Shown here piece by piece: positions 12,155-26,528 of a stretch of 64,000 nucleotides of DNA. A model generated the notes under the pieces. That model had not been told where the DNA came from. It did not search any database and saw nothing but the letters and a program-made list of their open reading frames with translations. The stretch spans positions 248,001 through 312,000 of the forward strand of contig VWPU01023651.1 of the NCBI GenBank assembly GCA_013398955.1. The letters run 5' to 3'. Position 1 is the stretch's first letter; every line of letters begins with the position of its first letter. Both the position numbers and the translations under genes were made by a program. Source of the DNA: Callaeas wilsoni. Its lineage: Eukaryota; Chordata; Aves; Passeriformes; Callaeidae.

Positions 12155-13692
12155 CTATAGAACAAGTGCAAAACACACAACTTGACAGTCATCTAGAAAA
12201 ACTTCACAAATATTACTCATCTGAGTGTGAATACTACTTTCAGTTCTATTTAATAAAAAGTAGTAAAAAAATCCATTTGTCCTGAAGAACAGTCTGAAAT
12301 ACATTCACACACAGGATGGCAGATAATAAAATCAAAGGAACAGGAAAGAGCTTAGCGACTTTTTTTTCAGTTCTGAAAAAACGCACTGCAACTAACCATC
12401 ATGACATGAATTTTTGAAGTGGTAACCAGATGAGATTTTAAATTTCAGTTGCAGTTTGCAAGAAATACTTTTTTTTAGTTCTTGCTGACTGGTCATGCCT
12501 TTGTCTTGCCATTGTCTGCTTTACAGCAGATAGGCATATCAGTCTAGTGCTTGTAGCTGCCAATGGACTACTTCATGATTATATATGCAGATGATGATAG
12601 TAATAGTAAGCAGAGTAGGAATTACCTTATGAAGTGCTGATAACTGCCAACAGAGGTGTAAGTTACCACACCTGTCTCAACCCCATACAGAATACCTCAA
12701 CACTGCTTCATTGATAATCCTGCCACCACTATCCCCAAAAGTTTCGTTCTTCTTAAACAGAGGAAAAGACCAACTGTATCAGGTGGAGATCAAAAGCAAG
12801 AACCAGGGAATTACCTTCGTTAGCCATGCGTTTCTGTGATTCAGTTTATAGCTATTTCTTAGTTTGCTTGCCAAAGGACTTGCAACATTTTACTCTGCGA
12901 GTGGAGACCACGCCCAGCTGCTCCTTGCCGCATCTCACAGCAGCTTTTTGCTTCCTAGGGTGCCCTGCCAAAGCTGCCCCCGTACCTAACACACCACAAG
13001 TAGTTCCTTAGAAGGCCTCTGCCGCAGAAGTCTTAAGTGGTTAAAGAAAATATTGGACTACAGTGTTTAAACTAACACAGCCTTTCTTTTAATTAAAGAA
13101 AAAATAAAAAATTATACATCCATGATATACAATCTCCACTTGAAAACAGACAGATTTATGTTCTGAAGTTTAGGCACACCAATCAAAAATTGGTAATTAA
13201 CTTCTTTCTGCATACCCAAAGATTTGGAAATGTAGATAAAAGAAAGCTATTTTGTATATCAACAGTTTATGTACTGAAATAAGTCCATAAAAGTAAGCTA
13301 TAAATGAGGCTTGTATTCAGAAAGGCTGTAGCATTCTCCATGGCAAGAAAGCAGTTATCTCCCTGTGAATAACTTCTCAAATAACTTTCAGCCTCACTTC
13401 AGAAACTCTGAAAATTACCTTGAGGGAGAGGACCAGATGCCAAGAGATTAAATAATTTCCTGCTTGCTCTCTCGAGATAGCGAATCATATCACATTCCAT
13501 ACAATGAATTCACAATAAAGTTTCCCAAAAAGCCGAAATAAAAACTGTGAAATAAATACACAGCACAGCAGGCAAGATTAAATTAGAGGCTACTTATTGC
13601 AATGAGTCCTTCGCTCAAGTGAAGACTATGCTATGTATGCACCTGAAGCAGCCATGACTGTGTCCTGACCCAAGGGAATATTGCATTCTTAC
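12155..13692 (-). other. FAT3 intron, 1,538 bp, phase 0
   Basis: A short intron between the 276 bp and 211 bp exons, with donor GTAAGA and acceptor cacttgttctatag. A slightly GC-richer patch lies near 12880-13030. No repeats or gene recognised. Confidence 0.85.
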
Positions 13693-13968
13693 CATGACAT
13701 TAAGGATGTGCTTATCTTGAGCTTCGTGGTCTAATCTCTCAGCTGTATAGAGAATCCCGGCGTTGGGATCAATTCTGAATTTTCTCATGCTGACTGTATC
13801 GATGCTGCTGTGAATAGTGTAGCTCAGCTTATGCTTTTCATCTCTGTCTATAGCTTCAATTTGCAGTATTTCAGTATCGGGGAGGATGTCCTCTGAAATG
13901 GTGACATCGTAACTTGGCTGAGAGAATTCTGGGCCATTATCATTGTTATCCAACACTCTGATAAGAAC
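13693..13968 (-). CDS. FAT3: FAT3 internal exon, 276 bp (cadherin repeat)
   Basis: Coding exon of 92 codons, phase 0 at both ends. It begins [15 protein letters not shown], which closes one repeat with a canonical calcium linker, then carries most of the next repeat: [12 protein letters not shown], a [10 protein letters not shown] loop, [21 protein letters not shown] and the HILNVM strand. The acceptor is a T-run followed by atgaactgtag. The donor is ATG followed by GTAAGA. It lies 1.5 kb upstream of the next exon, forming a local exon pair. An ATG-initiated reading of this exon is not meaningful because it is internal to a larger protein. Confidence 0.93.
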
Positions 13969-16900
13969 CTACAGTTCATAAAAAAAAAAAATTCAAAGTT
14001 ATTGAAGTCTAGTCAGACTACTGAATAAGCACCTAGAGAAATGCAATTTACTTTGAATGGCTGAAGATGTTATGCTGCTGCATGGTGGGACCAAGAAACA
14101 TTATTTAATATTAAATGCTTACTTTTCAGATCAAAAGAAATAGAAAGGATTTGACTTTGGAAGTAAAATGTTCCTAACTCTAAGACCTACTCAGAGCCTG
14201 ATAAAGAAGCCCGTATTTTCAGTATCTATAGATTGGAAAATATTTCTGCAATGGTCATAAGGAAAGGTTTTGTCCTTCCTTGTAACTGCTTTGATTGCAA
14301 GAGACTTCTAGAGCTATTACATAATTTCCTTTCCCCTTCACTATCAGTAAGGCTATAAAAGAATCCTTTTCATGTTGCTTAAATCTGCCTTTTATATAAT
14401 TGAGATCTAGCTGAATCCTGTGTTTTCTGCCCAGTATATTGCATTGGGGCTCACTGGCAACGTCAAATTGTGACAGCAGTGGAGACTTTGAGTTGCTCTG
14501 ACAGCTCAGATTGCTTCTACACCACTTGAGGTGGGCACAGGAGACACAACCTCACTACAACACAAGCCCACCCAGCACAGATCCATACGTCCCACCTGTC
14601 AAGGACAGGTGATCTCAGGGCACTGGTGACAGAGAAGGATTTTTTTTTTGTTACATCCTTGCTTTTCCTTCGCCAGTGATGGCTGTCTTTATTGCCACCT
14701 AATTCACTTTCCCCTCCAACACCTATTTGCCTCCTTTCTGTTGCAGTTTATATGAATGGTAGAACACTAAAAACGCGAATGAATGCTGTGCTCTTTGCTT
14801 CAAAACTGTCTTTAAAACCTCAGTATTGATCCTTAAGAAAACTTGGAGAGGGGGAGAACAGGCCAGGGTGCTGCTCTTGCTGCCTATTACACCCATTTCA
14901 ATATATCACAAGCTGACCCTGATAACTAATAAGAATCACTGTTTTCCAAACTTTTCCTTTCACAAGTTACGTTATGCATGTGTCACTCTGATGATATTTT
15001 GTGGGTTTTACCATTGGAGAAGTCACTCCCTGGGGAAAATGTGTTTTCCAGACTTTGTATGCCACAGATTGCTGTGGGTAGTTAAGCAGCAACACCCTTG
15101 ACAAACTGTTTAATACTGAAAGCTGAAATCTGAAGAGTTGACTCTTTTTCAGTGCTAGAAACAAAAAGTATCTTTTGCAGAATGTGCCTGTGAAAGCACA
15201 CATCTAATTTTACAGTAAGTAAAACAGAACAATTTTTATTCAAAGGCTTTGAAATAAGAAATAGTCCAATGAATGACTTGGAAAAGGCCATGCACAGGAC
15301 TCTTTGGTCAGACTAGGAGACCTGACCCATCACTCATGGTATTTTCTTTGTTGCTCTGAAAGGTACTTGGCTCTTTTTTAAGCAAGTATTTTATTATTTC
15401 GCTTGATCAAGTCCTGTTTAGTCATACTTTCTTAACAGAAGAAAAATACAGCTATACTTTTACTGCAATATTGCACAAACAGATGTTGGCCTCAGAGAGA
15501 AATGAAACTTTAGATTTCCATGATATGTGGAAGGGTTTGCAGAATACATTACCAGAAGGAACATGAGCAGTTGTAAGAAGCAGTTGTAATGAACTAGCCT
15601 GGGAACTGTTCAAAAGACAGCTGAAACAAAATGCTCTGTAAGTTAAATGGCATTAAGACTTGCATTCCATACAATTTCATTTTCACCAGATTATGGCACA
15701 CCAGAGTGAAGCAGGGTGAAGCCTATATTAAGTTATGCTTCAGTCCTGGACAGATAGCAATAAAATTGGGGGGAATACACATTGCTGAGCCTATAACAAT
15801 GATGAAGAGTTACTTAGCTTTTTATACTTTTACTGTTGCTGTAATACATCAAGGCATGCTTCTGATCTGACTGAGGAAAAAATACTCCAAACCTACATCT
15901 TAAAAATATGTGAAGAAACTAGTTGCAACATATGGAAGAAAGCCTGAGGAGAAGATTAAAGACTTGAACTCTAATCTAATGGGACACAGAGCCACTGCTG
16001 AACCACTTTTTTCAGTGTAAGGAAGAGACACAGAAGCAATAGGAGGTGGGGATAATCCGAGTTTAATACTTATAGATATCTTCTTGAGCAGTTTTTATGT
16101 TTTCAGTCCTTGACAGGTACCACTATAACATGACTGGATTATTTTACTGCTACACTGTTAACACAGGTAATTTCTTTTTCTTTTAATTCATGACCAAAAA
16201 CTTTGTCATGTATCATTTTAGACAGTCCACCAGAGTAGTAAAAACTTTTCAAATGGATTGAAAATACTAAGAGTGTTTGACTCTGCTGATGCTAGTACAG
16301 CACAGTAAGCTTCCACGTGAGGGACAGGCTTTTATCTGTGAATTTATTTTTAAAATTGGTGTGTGCAAGCTGAAACTGTTCTGGAAGACAAAAAAATAAA
16401 TATACACAAGCACACCAATGTGTCTTAAAAGTACTGCTACAGAAGTGACACCTTATTTTGTTTGCATGGTATATAATCACCCCAGAGCAGGGATTCACTT
16501 ATAATATCTAATGCATTTTGGGATCACTGGCAACCTGAGAAAGCAGAAGAGGGCATAAAGGTTTATCCATCCCAAAGCCTGCACTATGACTGTCCAAGCC
16601 ACGGCTCCATGACTTTTGCCTTCACTAGACTGCACAAACTAAACAGGGTGGGACTGGATCAGCATCAGAGACCAAGGGTAACACATGAGACTGTGGAAAT
16701 TACAGCATGGATTCACAGAGCAGCATTTCTTCCCACTGAAATAAGGTGTAAGTTATTGCCTTGACACACATACGGACATGATCGTGCCTGAGGAGTGCAA
16801 GGCATGGAGAGGGGAAAAGATAAAAAAATTGAGGCCCTCATTCACTGTGATCATCAAACTTACAGGGAGCTATGCACTTAAAATTGCTTTGATCATTAAC

Positions 16901-19900
16901 AGAAAAAACCTTATTTTTCCTTTTTTTCTTTTTCTCTCTTTCACTTCACATCTACTGTAAAACTGAACAAGTACCTGTTTAAGTGGCAGGCATCTTCCTC
17001 CCTAGAGATGACAGTATTTTAATGATTTGTCAAGTGATCCACATTGAAATACACATTATTTATTACATACTTTGCACTTCAACAGCCACTTCCATCTGGA
17101 GATGGAAGGCAGTGGGTTAGAGATGCTAATGAATAAAGAAGTCATTATTGATTCACAATTTCTTCTATTTAAGCAGTTAAGAGTATTTCTAATTTTTGTC
17201 AGCTGTCCCTCAAAATCCCCGAGAGTCAAATGTAATTTTAACATTTCTCTCCTTTAATAGAGGGGGGTGTATTTTCCATGCAACAAAAGAAAGTTAGGTT
17301 ATATATTGGAATACTGATTATACAGAGCTCTGTTAAACCTATAAATGCAACTCTTTAATGTTCTTAAAAATTGAGCTATCTTGGGAGCTACTTGAAACAA
17401 AACCAGGTAAAAGAAAATGGAGTTTAAGTCCCATTTTAAACAGATACTAGTCTCTTAGTTCTTACAACATTTTTGAAGAGCAAGTGACTATTATCCCCAT
17501 ATTTTGCCCAGGAAAACAATGCCTTGCAGCCAGGTTACCAAAATCACAAGAGAAGTGCAGTGATAAAGCTGGGGAAGGTGTTTTAAGTTTATTTTTGAGC
17601 CACATCCTTTTTATTAGGTCACCTTAAAATGCCATCCTTCCTATGCAGACTTCCTGCTCCAGCAGGTAACTTCTAGTAAGATGTATCTTAAAAAGAAAGA
17701 AGGGAAAATGTGACACTGACATGAACTCTAGGCTCATAGAAAACCTGATCCTACAAACATACATGAAGTTGAGTAAACTGAGTGCCACCAGATTGTTAAT
17801 ATGAAGAAAGTTTCCCAAACTCATTTAATGGCTGCCAACTTTAGGCATAAAATCTTGCTACTATTGGCAAATTTCCCACTGACTTCAAAAGGATCAGCAA
17901 AAGGGTCCTTGAAGTCTTATGCTTTAGCCGGCTGGTAGCACATCTTTGACCTCAAATCAAGTGTTACACTACTGAAGTGACTCAAAGACTCCCAGTGTCT
18001 GTGTAATTTAATATTTTCTACATATTTATTTCCAAACGGAAGATATGGCAAGAATGAGCTGTATGGCATAAATATCCTTTATTACTGCGTAGGTGCCCGG
18101 GGTGTTAAGCTGTGACAATACCCATTGTGTAGAATCAAAGCCAGGCTTTAAAAGTTTCCCAACACATCTCCAAAAGGTGACGAATGGAAATGTTTACTAT
18201 TTGTTGGCTGCTAAGTAGGGATTCCTCTTTGCTGAGGACTGTCCAAGATTACTGACTGAACTACTTTTCATTGACAAACATTAGCTGCAAGTCTTTTTTC
18301 CACGCTCATAAAGCAAACATGCAGCAAACCAGTCTCTGCCTGGTTCTTCTTGAAAGCCTGTATCTTTTCCAGTGCATTGTGGGCTTCAGAAAGGCAGGCT
18401 TGCCTCCTTCTGTGTCCATTGTGTGCAGCCTAATTTACAGTCTGAACAAGCACTTCGCTATAAAAGATTTGCTTCTCCCTGCTCACTTCCTATTTCCCAC
18501 AGTTCAAGCAAGTTTCAAATAAAGGAATCACGGGCCTCCAAGATTACAAATTAGGCAAAGTAACAGAGCATTAGCAAAGGTTTTGTACTCAAAATGGTAA
18601 GAGAAAGGCCTAAAGAAATACAATCAAATCAAAGCAGGACAAAACTTAATGCAGGAAGTCTCTCCAAAGCTGTTTTTAATGTTGCCCATAACAAATACCT
18701 TTGGTTTAGGCACAGACGTATTTGAGTAAAAACTGGGTAAATGCCAGCAGCTGCTTTACAGACATTTGAAGCTGGAAGAATCTGCTTGGCTAATTGCTTG
18801 GTCTGGCACAGTGTTGCAGTACAACCTATAAGTGCCTGAATTATTTAAACTCAGGTTACACTTCTGTACAGGTTTTGAAGCCTATTTTGATTTAATACTG
18901 CTTTCAATAGTGTTACCACGTAACTTTATCTTCTACTTCCTTACAAGTTTTTCTTCACTCCAAACCCCAACCTTAACACAAAAATACAGTTTCTTTACCA
19001 ATCTCAGTGGCCAGTTATTTATACTTTACTGTGTTCTTTGTGTTATGTTAAAATCGAAGGAAAAATCTTTGCTTCACAGGCAAGGCAGTGCTGAGATTGC
19101 TGGATGTGACAGGAAAAAAAAAATCAAGGATTGGACTGGTTATCATTTAGAGGAAATGTTCAACAGAGCAAAAGCAAAAAATTGAATTGAATCCCCGTGT
19201 CTCTTTTTCTGCCCTAGAAGAATCCACAGCCCAGAACTGCTTCTGGCAGGCTCTAATGTCTTCTCTACATTTTGGCCATGGTCCTCTAAGAAGAGGTTTT
19301 CACCATTCATTTAAGAGAACCACCCTCATTAAGGGTGACTGATCAGCTCCTCTTAAGAAAATGGTGTAAAGAAAAGGTGATCTCTGAAAGGTGAGACAGA
19401 AACTCAGAGTTAAAAGTCAATCCTCAGCACAAGAATAAATGAAAGTCCAAAACCTTTGGCAAGGAGAGACAGAAAGGCGCAACGAGCAGTAACTTTTTCT
19501 GTCTGCTCTTCCAGCCTGGTTGGCTCCAGCAGAAGGTATTGTTAATGAACATGTACTGATCTGGAAAAATTTTTCGGAGGGAATTGCGTATTACCCTCTG
19601 GGTGTCCACTCTACTGGGAAATAGGTGGTTTTGCAATAAGTGAAACTAAGGTGCTTTTTGCCTCCTAGCCTGGAAGCAATAGCCTTCATGCTCTAACACA
19701 TCTTTTCTATAGCAGTTAGGATGATGAGAAAGAAGGAGAAGGTAGGAAAATAAGCAAGGAGTAAAACCATCTTTCTCACATAGTAACACCACTCCAGAGG
19801 CTGTTCTTAGAAAAATGTAATTATCTGCTAGGACAGTATTCTCAAAAAACCTGAAACATTATAATAACTTAAACGACAGTTCGATAATTTCCGCTGTACT

Positions 19901-22900
19901 CCGCTTCTGTGGGTATTTTAGCAAAACTCAAGAGTATGCCATACAAGTAAGTAAATAAATGTTATTCTATTTCTCTGTTGAGCTTGTATGTAAAAGATCT
20001 GAGCTATTCAGTAAAAAAAGGGGTTTGGGATAAACCTGACTCATGACCAGGAGAATTTCTAATGTTGCACAGTCAGACGTACTCAAAACTGTGGCAGGGG
20101 TAGGCATTTAGATGCCATTACAATGATTCCTTTTTGGGAGAGACCTCTCTCTGCTCAAGCAAGGGCACAAGACCCTTTTGCAGCCCAAAGGGAGGTGATG
20201 GCCATGGCAAGGAGCAGAGTCACTGCACAGAGCTGCTGTCCCGGCTCTCTCTCCAGCACATGGGATACAGAAGCCCCGATTCCTCTACAAGGCCAACAGC
20301 TCGCCTGGCAGCTGCAGGAGTTGTGTTTTGTGGGAATTTAGAGCAAATGTATGCCTTCGGCCTTTAATAAATGACTGCGTGGCCTCAAGCAATGATGGAT
20401 AAAAGAAAGGGAAAAAACCAAAAGCTCTCCCTGGCTTAGTCAGGAGACTTAGCCATCCTAGAAGTTAAATCACTGTGACTGAAGTTTTATACCCACACTT
20501 CAAATATATAAATCAAACAAGTCAACACTTCTTTGTATTTTGCCTTCTCCAGCCCTTCCCATCACAACTGCTGCCTGGATGGTTCAGGCTTAGGTGGATG
20601 GGCAGCATGGTGAGTGGCAGTGGTTCAACAAATCCTGGCACTTCGGTTCTCACTTCAGAGACTGTATTTCTTTTGGAAACCTTGCTCATGCCCAAAACAA
20701 GCAGGCTTTTGGTTACACAGAAAGTTTCTAACTTTCATTTTTTATTATTTAATATTCCTTATGGTTTTTTTGCCTCTTTTCATAACAGTGAACCATTATT
20801 ACAACAGATGTAACTTTTAAATCAAAATGATTTCCTTCCTCTCATGGTACAGTAATGAACCATGTGCATTGTAAGGCATGAAGGAAGTGAACAGTTCATC
20901 AGAATTTAAAACATGCAGGAACACTGCTGAACAAACTTCACCAAGTCCATGCCAGGGATCATGTTACCCAAACAAAAATCTTTGGCATTTTTATGCTGTA
21001 TTTTACCACCTCCAACTGTATAATAGACAAAAGGCCAGGAAGAGATAAAGGAAAACAGCTGAGGTGGAATAAAAAGCAAGAGTGTTCCATTGCACATGGT
21101 GATCATCAGCTGTTTCATAATAAACCATCATACTTTGAGGAAGGCTTTATTTTATTGTTACTCAAGGAGATGGATTTATAAAATTGTTTTCTACCTGCTT
21201 CATCTTCTACCATATCTTTCTACAGCTACAGTTAAAAATGTAGGTGGTACTGTGTACATGGAACAAAATACTTAAAATGTTGTTTTATCAAATCTCAGAA
21301 TAAGGCCAGTGAGAATTATCAGTAAATTACTTATTCTATGACATTTTTAAATTAAACCTATGGGTTTTACTTTTTTTAAATGTATTTTTTTTTCTAAAAG
21401 GAAATTAAGATGAGGAAGGTAACCAAAGACTCCAAAGCACAGCCAAAAATACAGTGGGAAAGTTTTGCAAAATGGAGCAATAAATAGGCAGGCCATAATT
21501 CTGGCAGTTTTCAGATAACGATCACTTTTGAAATCTCTGTTGTGAAGACCAAAAGAAACACCTGCTTGGATGCCCTGGCGACAATTAAATAATTAAACAG
21601 TATCCACACAGAGAGAAGAAGGTGGGGGAAGGAAGGGTCTATACCCACCAGTGACTATTAATGCTATACTATGGCAATCTGAAACTATCTTGCATTCCTA
21701 AATGGGTCACATCACTGTTAAAAAGAATGCTCAGGCTTCTTTTAGAATGCAACAGCTTTACTGAAATATGTTCTTACCATATGTTTTAATTAAAAATGTA
21801 GGAGCTTCATCCAACTAGGTTTTGAGGACTGTTATATGGGTCAATTTATTAAATCAAAAGCAGCAGAAACAATAAATGAAATATCCATGAGAAGAGAAAT
21901 TACTTTAATCCAGCATGTTTGAAATTCCCTAAGCTTTTTAATATTTTTTTGGCTGAAATGTTTGCAAGAAAGAAAAAAGGTCACATTAGGCATTCAACAA
22001 CATCTGAAATGTGGACTAAGATTAAAAAACACAGCATAACAAAAAAACCCCCAAAACTACTCAAGAGTTGAAGAAAATTCCTTATGGAAAGGGAACATAA
22101 AGAGGCCAGTTATTCTACTTTGCTTGTCTACCAGAGGACTGGGAGGTGGTTTGAGTATTGTAAGTGCCTTCCTGGGGAGAAAATAGTGGTTTTTAAAGAG
22201 TTCCTTAATTGAGCAGAGAAAGGCATAACGAGGAACATGGGCCAGACATAATCTAGCTTAAAGTAAGGGATGTTTTCAGCAGAGATGCAATTAATTCTGA
22301 AACTAACAGGGAAAACAGTTGATTTCCCACCAACTAACTTACTATCAACTGATGTTTTCTTACTAAGGGTGGATTATTGGGAGAAATCATCAGACATTTT
22401 AGGGCTGGCTATAAACAGGAATTCAGATTGAGAAAGCCTTCAATGATTTAACAATTTCTTAGGAAAGCTGGTGTTGTGGCTTAGTGAATACATTTACATC
22501 GAAAGCATTTGGGCAAAAAGGCAAGGTACAACAGAAGCATCTGCGTGTGCATGCATATATGTAAACATATAAAATGTTCAGGCCTTCCCTCTGCATTATA
22601 AAGAAGCAAATAACATCACAAACCTATTTTTTTCATTTACACTTGGGGAGTAACTCAGATGTAGAATTTCAGGCCCTAAGTAATCCATAGCCCACACCTC
22701 CATGCTAAATCGAAGGATTTTGCTGTTTGAAGTCTTTGTGGTGCCACCTGGACCTCAGAGTCCCTGTCCCCATGCCATGACCTAATTCGAGACCGGTTCC
22801 CACTGAACAGATACTCAAGCTCTGTGTCAGGGTCTCTCCTACAAAGATGTGTCAGAGGCAGCATTGCTCCAGCCCTTCACGTTTATCTGACCCAACTTTT

Positions 22901-23476
22901 AACTGATGAAAGGCACCAAGCCTGATAAGCAAGCCTGGTTTTAAAAGGTTCAGTGGGGCTGCTTCGCAGAAGACAATGTACTCGCAGGCGGTGACACTAA
23001 AGGAGGGATTCTTTGAATTTTAAGTTTTGCCTCTGAACAATTTATTTTCTGAACAATTGATCCCGTGTCCCACATTTGGGTCTTGGGAGGATGAGAGGTA
23101 TAAACTCCATTTAACACAATCAATAGCAATATTCCCCAACACCACGGAAGCACTATTGTATTTTGGACCATTATGGGGCGACACAATTGTCAAAATCTAG
23201 GCTTTGCTGCTTGTGATAGGGACTCCCTCAGCTGGAGGAAGGCAAATTACTTTCATGTGAGCAGGAAGAGAACAAAAGGAGAAATAATGCTTTGAAACAT
23301 TCAACAGCCGATTCTTTACAGCCAGATGGAAAGGCTCTGAAAAATATCCCCTCCATTAGTTATTGGTGGTCTCAAAGGATGAGGTTTCACTTGAATGGAA
23401 AAATTATTAATTTTTATAGCATATACATTCCAGTAACAAATGAATAACTTGCCAGGAAAGGAATGTGATATTCTAC
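13969..23476 (-). other. FAT3 intron, 9,508 bp, phase 0
   Basis: An AT-rich intron with donor GTAGAA and a T-run acceptor. Its open frames are all at most about 117 codons and none resembles a known family. It contains a T run near 14640-14649 and a possible old dispersed-repeat fragment at 17866-17905. Otherwise I see nothing that can be named. Confidence 0.85.
17866..17905. repeat. Possible ancient dispersed-repeat fragment
   Basis: The stretch CAAATTTCCCACTGACTTCA followed by AAAGGATCAGC resembles the 'CCCATTGACTTCAATGGGAGCAGGATCAG' type core that recurs in old amniote interspersed repeats. I cannot name the family without a repeat library. Confidence 0.3.
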
Positions 23477-23616
23477 CTGAGTTGTGGCAATGTTTGTTCC
23501 ATCGGTGACCTCCACAGTCATATTATACATTGACCTCTGCTCTGCATCCAAGGGCTTTGCAATGACAATAGTGCCCACTCCCTTCTCCGCGTCGAAAGAA
23601 CTATCGTAATTCCCTC
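23477..23616 (-). CDS. FAT3: FAT3 internal exon, 140 bp (cadherin repeat)
   Basis: Short exon, phase 1 in and phase 0 out: GA completes a glycine codon, then [14 protein letters not shown], ending at GTNIATTQ. The acceptor is ttttgtgcaacaattag and the donor is CAG followed by GTAGAA. It encodes the middle of one cadherin repeat, including the [19 protein letters not shown] strand pair (equivalent to the usual FxIDxxTGxIxxxxxLDRE) and the EVTDGTN strand. NMT is a possible N-glycan site. It is isolated between two introns of more than 9 kb, so it is easy to miss in gene prediction. Phase agreement on both sides and direct sequence similarity to FAT3 make the call firm. Confidence 0.92.
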
Positions 23617-25456
23617 CTAATTGTTGCACAAAAATACAATCAAATTAGCCATCTCTGGAAAACTTCCATTGCAAATATTCCTAAAAGTGGGCATATCTGT
23701 TTAGTGTCATCCATCTTAATGGCCTGCCTTAGCATACACAGTATGTCTAGTGATACTTCTTTGTTCATAACTCATTTATATTTCAAAGCACAGTTTGTAT
23801 ATTGAAAAGCAGATATCATTAAAATGCATTGCCAAAAAGAAAGAATAAAAATCTAGCAGTACACTTAAGTAAACTATACCTGAATCTATAAAAAGAATCA
23901 AATGGCTATAAGCCCCTAAGATGTGTGCCCTTGTAGTCTGAATACTGAACAAGAATAATTATCTTTTTGTATAGAAGTCATTTCAGGAGGGTTTTATTCT
24001 ACAAATTTTATTTTCAGGAAATTCTCACTGATGCTTCTGGGTGCAAATACCATAACCTGAGTTTTTAAAAATTATAATTATAATCAATTTAAAAAATGCA
24101 AATAGAGACTTGTTATGTTAATACCAAGGACAATGATAATTACCGGCAGCAAAGGTTAAATCCTGCTAGTCTTTTAGGAATTATTCAAATAGATCTGACA
24201 GGATACACAGCCTAAACTCTTTTTAATACAAAGCACTGTTCTAATACTAACATCCCCTTTTCCTGTCACACACTGAATGATACAGCAGTGGGAAATCCCT
24301 CCCGAGTACTGAGTGAAAGAAAGAAAAGAAAAAGAAAAAAATCTATTAAAAAGTAAAAGAAGGCTATAAATAATATAATCTCAAATATAATTTCACATTG
24401 AAGGGTTACAAGATTTGTCGGCCACAGCTACAGTTTATAAATTTGAACTACTCATTATTTTCGAAAGCAAAGCACACACTCCGTGGTGATAAGCTGTTCT
24501 TTTACTCACTCATCTATAAAGTGTAATTTAGTATTAGTTGAGTCTGAAATTTTTTGAGGCTAGGGACAGGGAGAGGTGGGACACAACACTGCTGACAAAC
24601 GAACTCTTAAGGTATATTCATCACACAGCAATTCAGTGTCAGCCCAGTTCTACAGAGATGAAAAGCCTTTCAAACCCCACTGGTTATGAGACTTGTGTAA
24701 CAGCTGCTCAAACCTCTTGAGATGAGCTCCACAAGTAGACAAATATCCATCCCATTGACTTAGCTCTGGCGCAATATATATAAAGAGAGATATATGTGAA
24801 TGGCTGGTAGTGCCACAAAATGGCTCTCGAAATTTTAGGGCTGGAGACTGAGCAGAGAAGAGGCGAGTCTTCCATGCTCTCCCATCTGCATGGTTTGCTG
24901 ACCAGGAACTGGCATTATTCTCAGAAGCAGTCATGCATTTAGTGAGAGAAGGTGGTTTTGGCATTTGAAGAAGCTGAAGATTAGGAGGAAACACAGCAAA
25001 ATCACAGCCCTGAATTCCTTAATGTGAAGAAACCCTCACTTCTGCCTCTTGCACAGGCTATTGCAAAGAAAGGGCAATGTGGAAGAAGCAGTGCTCTGTC
25101 CATTTTTGCCTTGAAAGACATTCAGGGATGAGTAGAAGAAAATGGGAGGAAAAATAAGAATGCAGGTGACTGCTGCAGAGGAAAGGCAGAATTGGTGAAC
25201 TTCTGCACAATGAAATGATCCAAATGTAGTAATTTCATCTGCCATCAGACTTCCACATGTTGAATAGATGTATGTACATGTATACAGGTCTAAGCCTAAT
25301 AGATGAAGCTGTGGTTTTCCAGGAAAACACTGCCACTGGATCTGTTGTAATTTATGGTGCATAGAAACACTGTGTATTCCTTACCCTCATTCTGCAAGCT
25401 GTCCTTGATATTTAAGCAACAGCAAGGTATTTGGGCATTGATTGTATCTTCGCTGC

Positions 25457-25471
25457 TTTTTTTTTTTTTTT
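25457..25471. repeat. T15 homopolymer
   Basis: Uninterrupted run of 15 T on the plus strand within the intron. Confidence 0.9.
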
Positions 25472-26472
25472 AAAGTTAGTCTGGAAGAAAAAGTTTCTCT
25501 CTCCCAATTAATGTTTTAAATTGATTTACTTGAGAAAAATTGCACCATGAAAACCTCCTTTGAAGAAAAGAGCTTGAGATTCAAGCAAGGAAATCTCAGC
25601 TGAAATGAAACTAGCCTTGGGACAGTAGGCACTTTACAAAGAGAATGTTTCATACTGATAACCATGAAAACAAAATGCAAGTCTATACTTTGAGATGCTT
25701 AATAACCATCTTAATGAGCAATCAAAAACTATATGCTATCAACTGGCACACACTTCCAAAAAAACCTGCCTTTAAAATTTCCAAGAAGTAACATGGAAGG
25801 ATTAGCAGTAAATGTTTTAAATGACTTTCTGCTGGCTCGGAGCTGGGTTTTCAGGGCACCACATAGTCTATTGCAAATAGACCAACTTCTTAAAGTCATT
25901 TCCATTAAGTGAAGTATACTCTTCCCCTAAAAGAAGAACTGAATCCATCATGTGAATTTTTTATACATTATTCACATTTTCCAAAACGGTCTAGTGACAA
26001 ACAAATTAATCTTGGTTGCCAGCCACCCCAGCCTATACCTGAAACTAACCAGGCAATGCAGTTCATTTTACATTGAATTGTTTTCTATTAAACAAGGCAG
26101 AAATTGCATCAAACACTGAGGCAGAGATGGATCAGAGAACATCCTGCTGTGAGATTTGTGATTATAATCTATTTTGGAGTGAAACCCTGAATTATTCATG
26201 ATTCAGTCTTCCACACTTTAACAGACCATGGTCAGATGAAGAACCATGCAGTGGATGAACCTCTGGGAATACTGCCTGAGATACTGGGTCCTGCCTCTCA
26301 TCTGCAGTACTGGAGGCAATCTGCAAATGGTTTGAGCTGCCCCTCGGCCTTCAAATACACTCAAAACAGGTCCTCATATGATAAAAGCTTCTGAAGCTGC
26401 ACTAAACACTGCAGAATTAATGAATTACATATAAATGCTATAAAAGTTAAATGTTAAGAGTCTTACTGATGT

Positions 26473-26528
26473 GTTAAGTCTAAGCAAGGCCTTCTATGAA
26501 GTTAAGTCCATGCAAGGCCTACTAGAAG
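26473..26528. repeat. Two-copy 28-bp tandem duplication
   Basis: The unit beginning GTTAAGTCTAAGCAAGGCCT at 26473 recurs at 26501 as GTTAAGTCCATGCAAGGCCT, with the following bases also largely matching. The period is 28 bp with a handful of substitutions, so the duplication is not brand new. Confidence 0.8.

Noticed and set aside
20123..20367. Two overlapping plus-strand frames in a GC-richer patch
   Set aside because: Short, overlapping in two frames and without any recognisable protein family.
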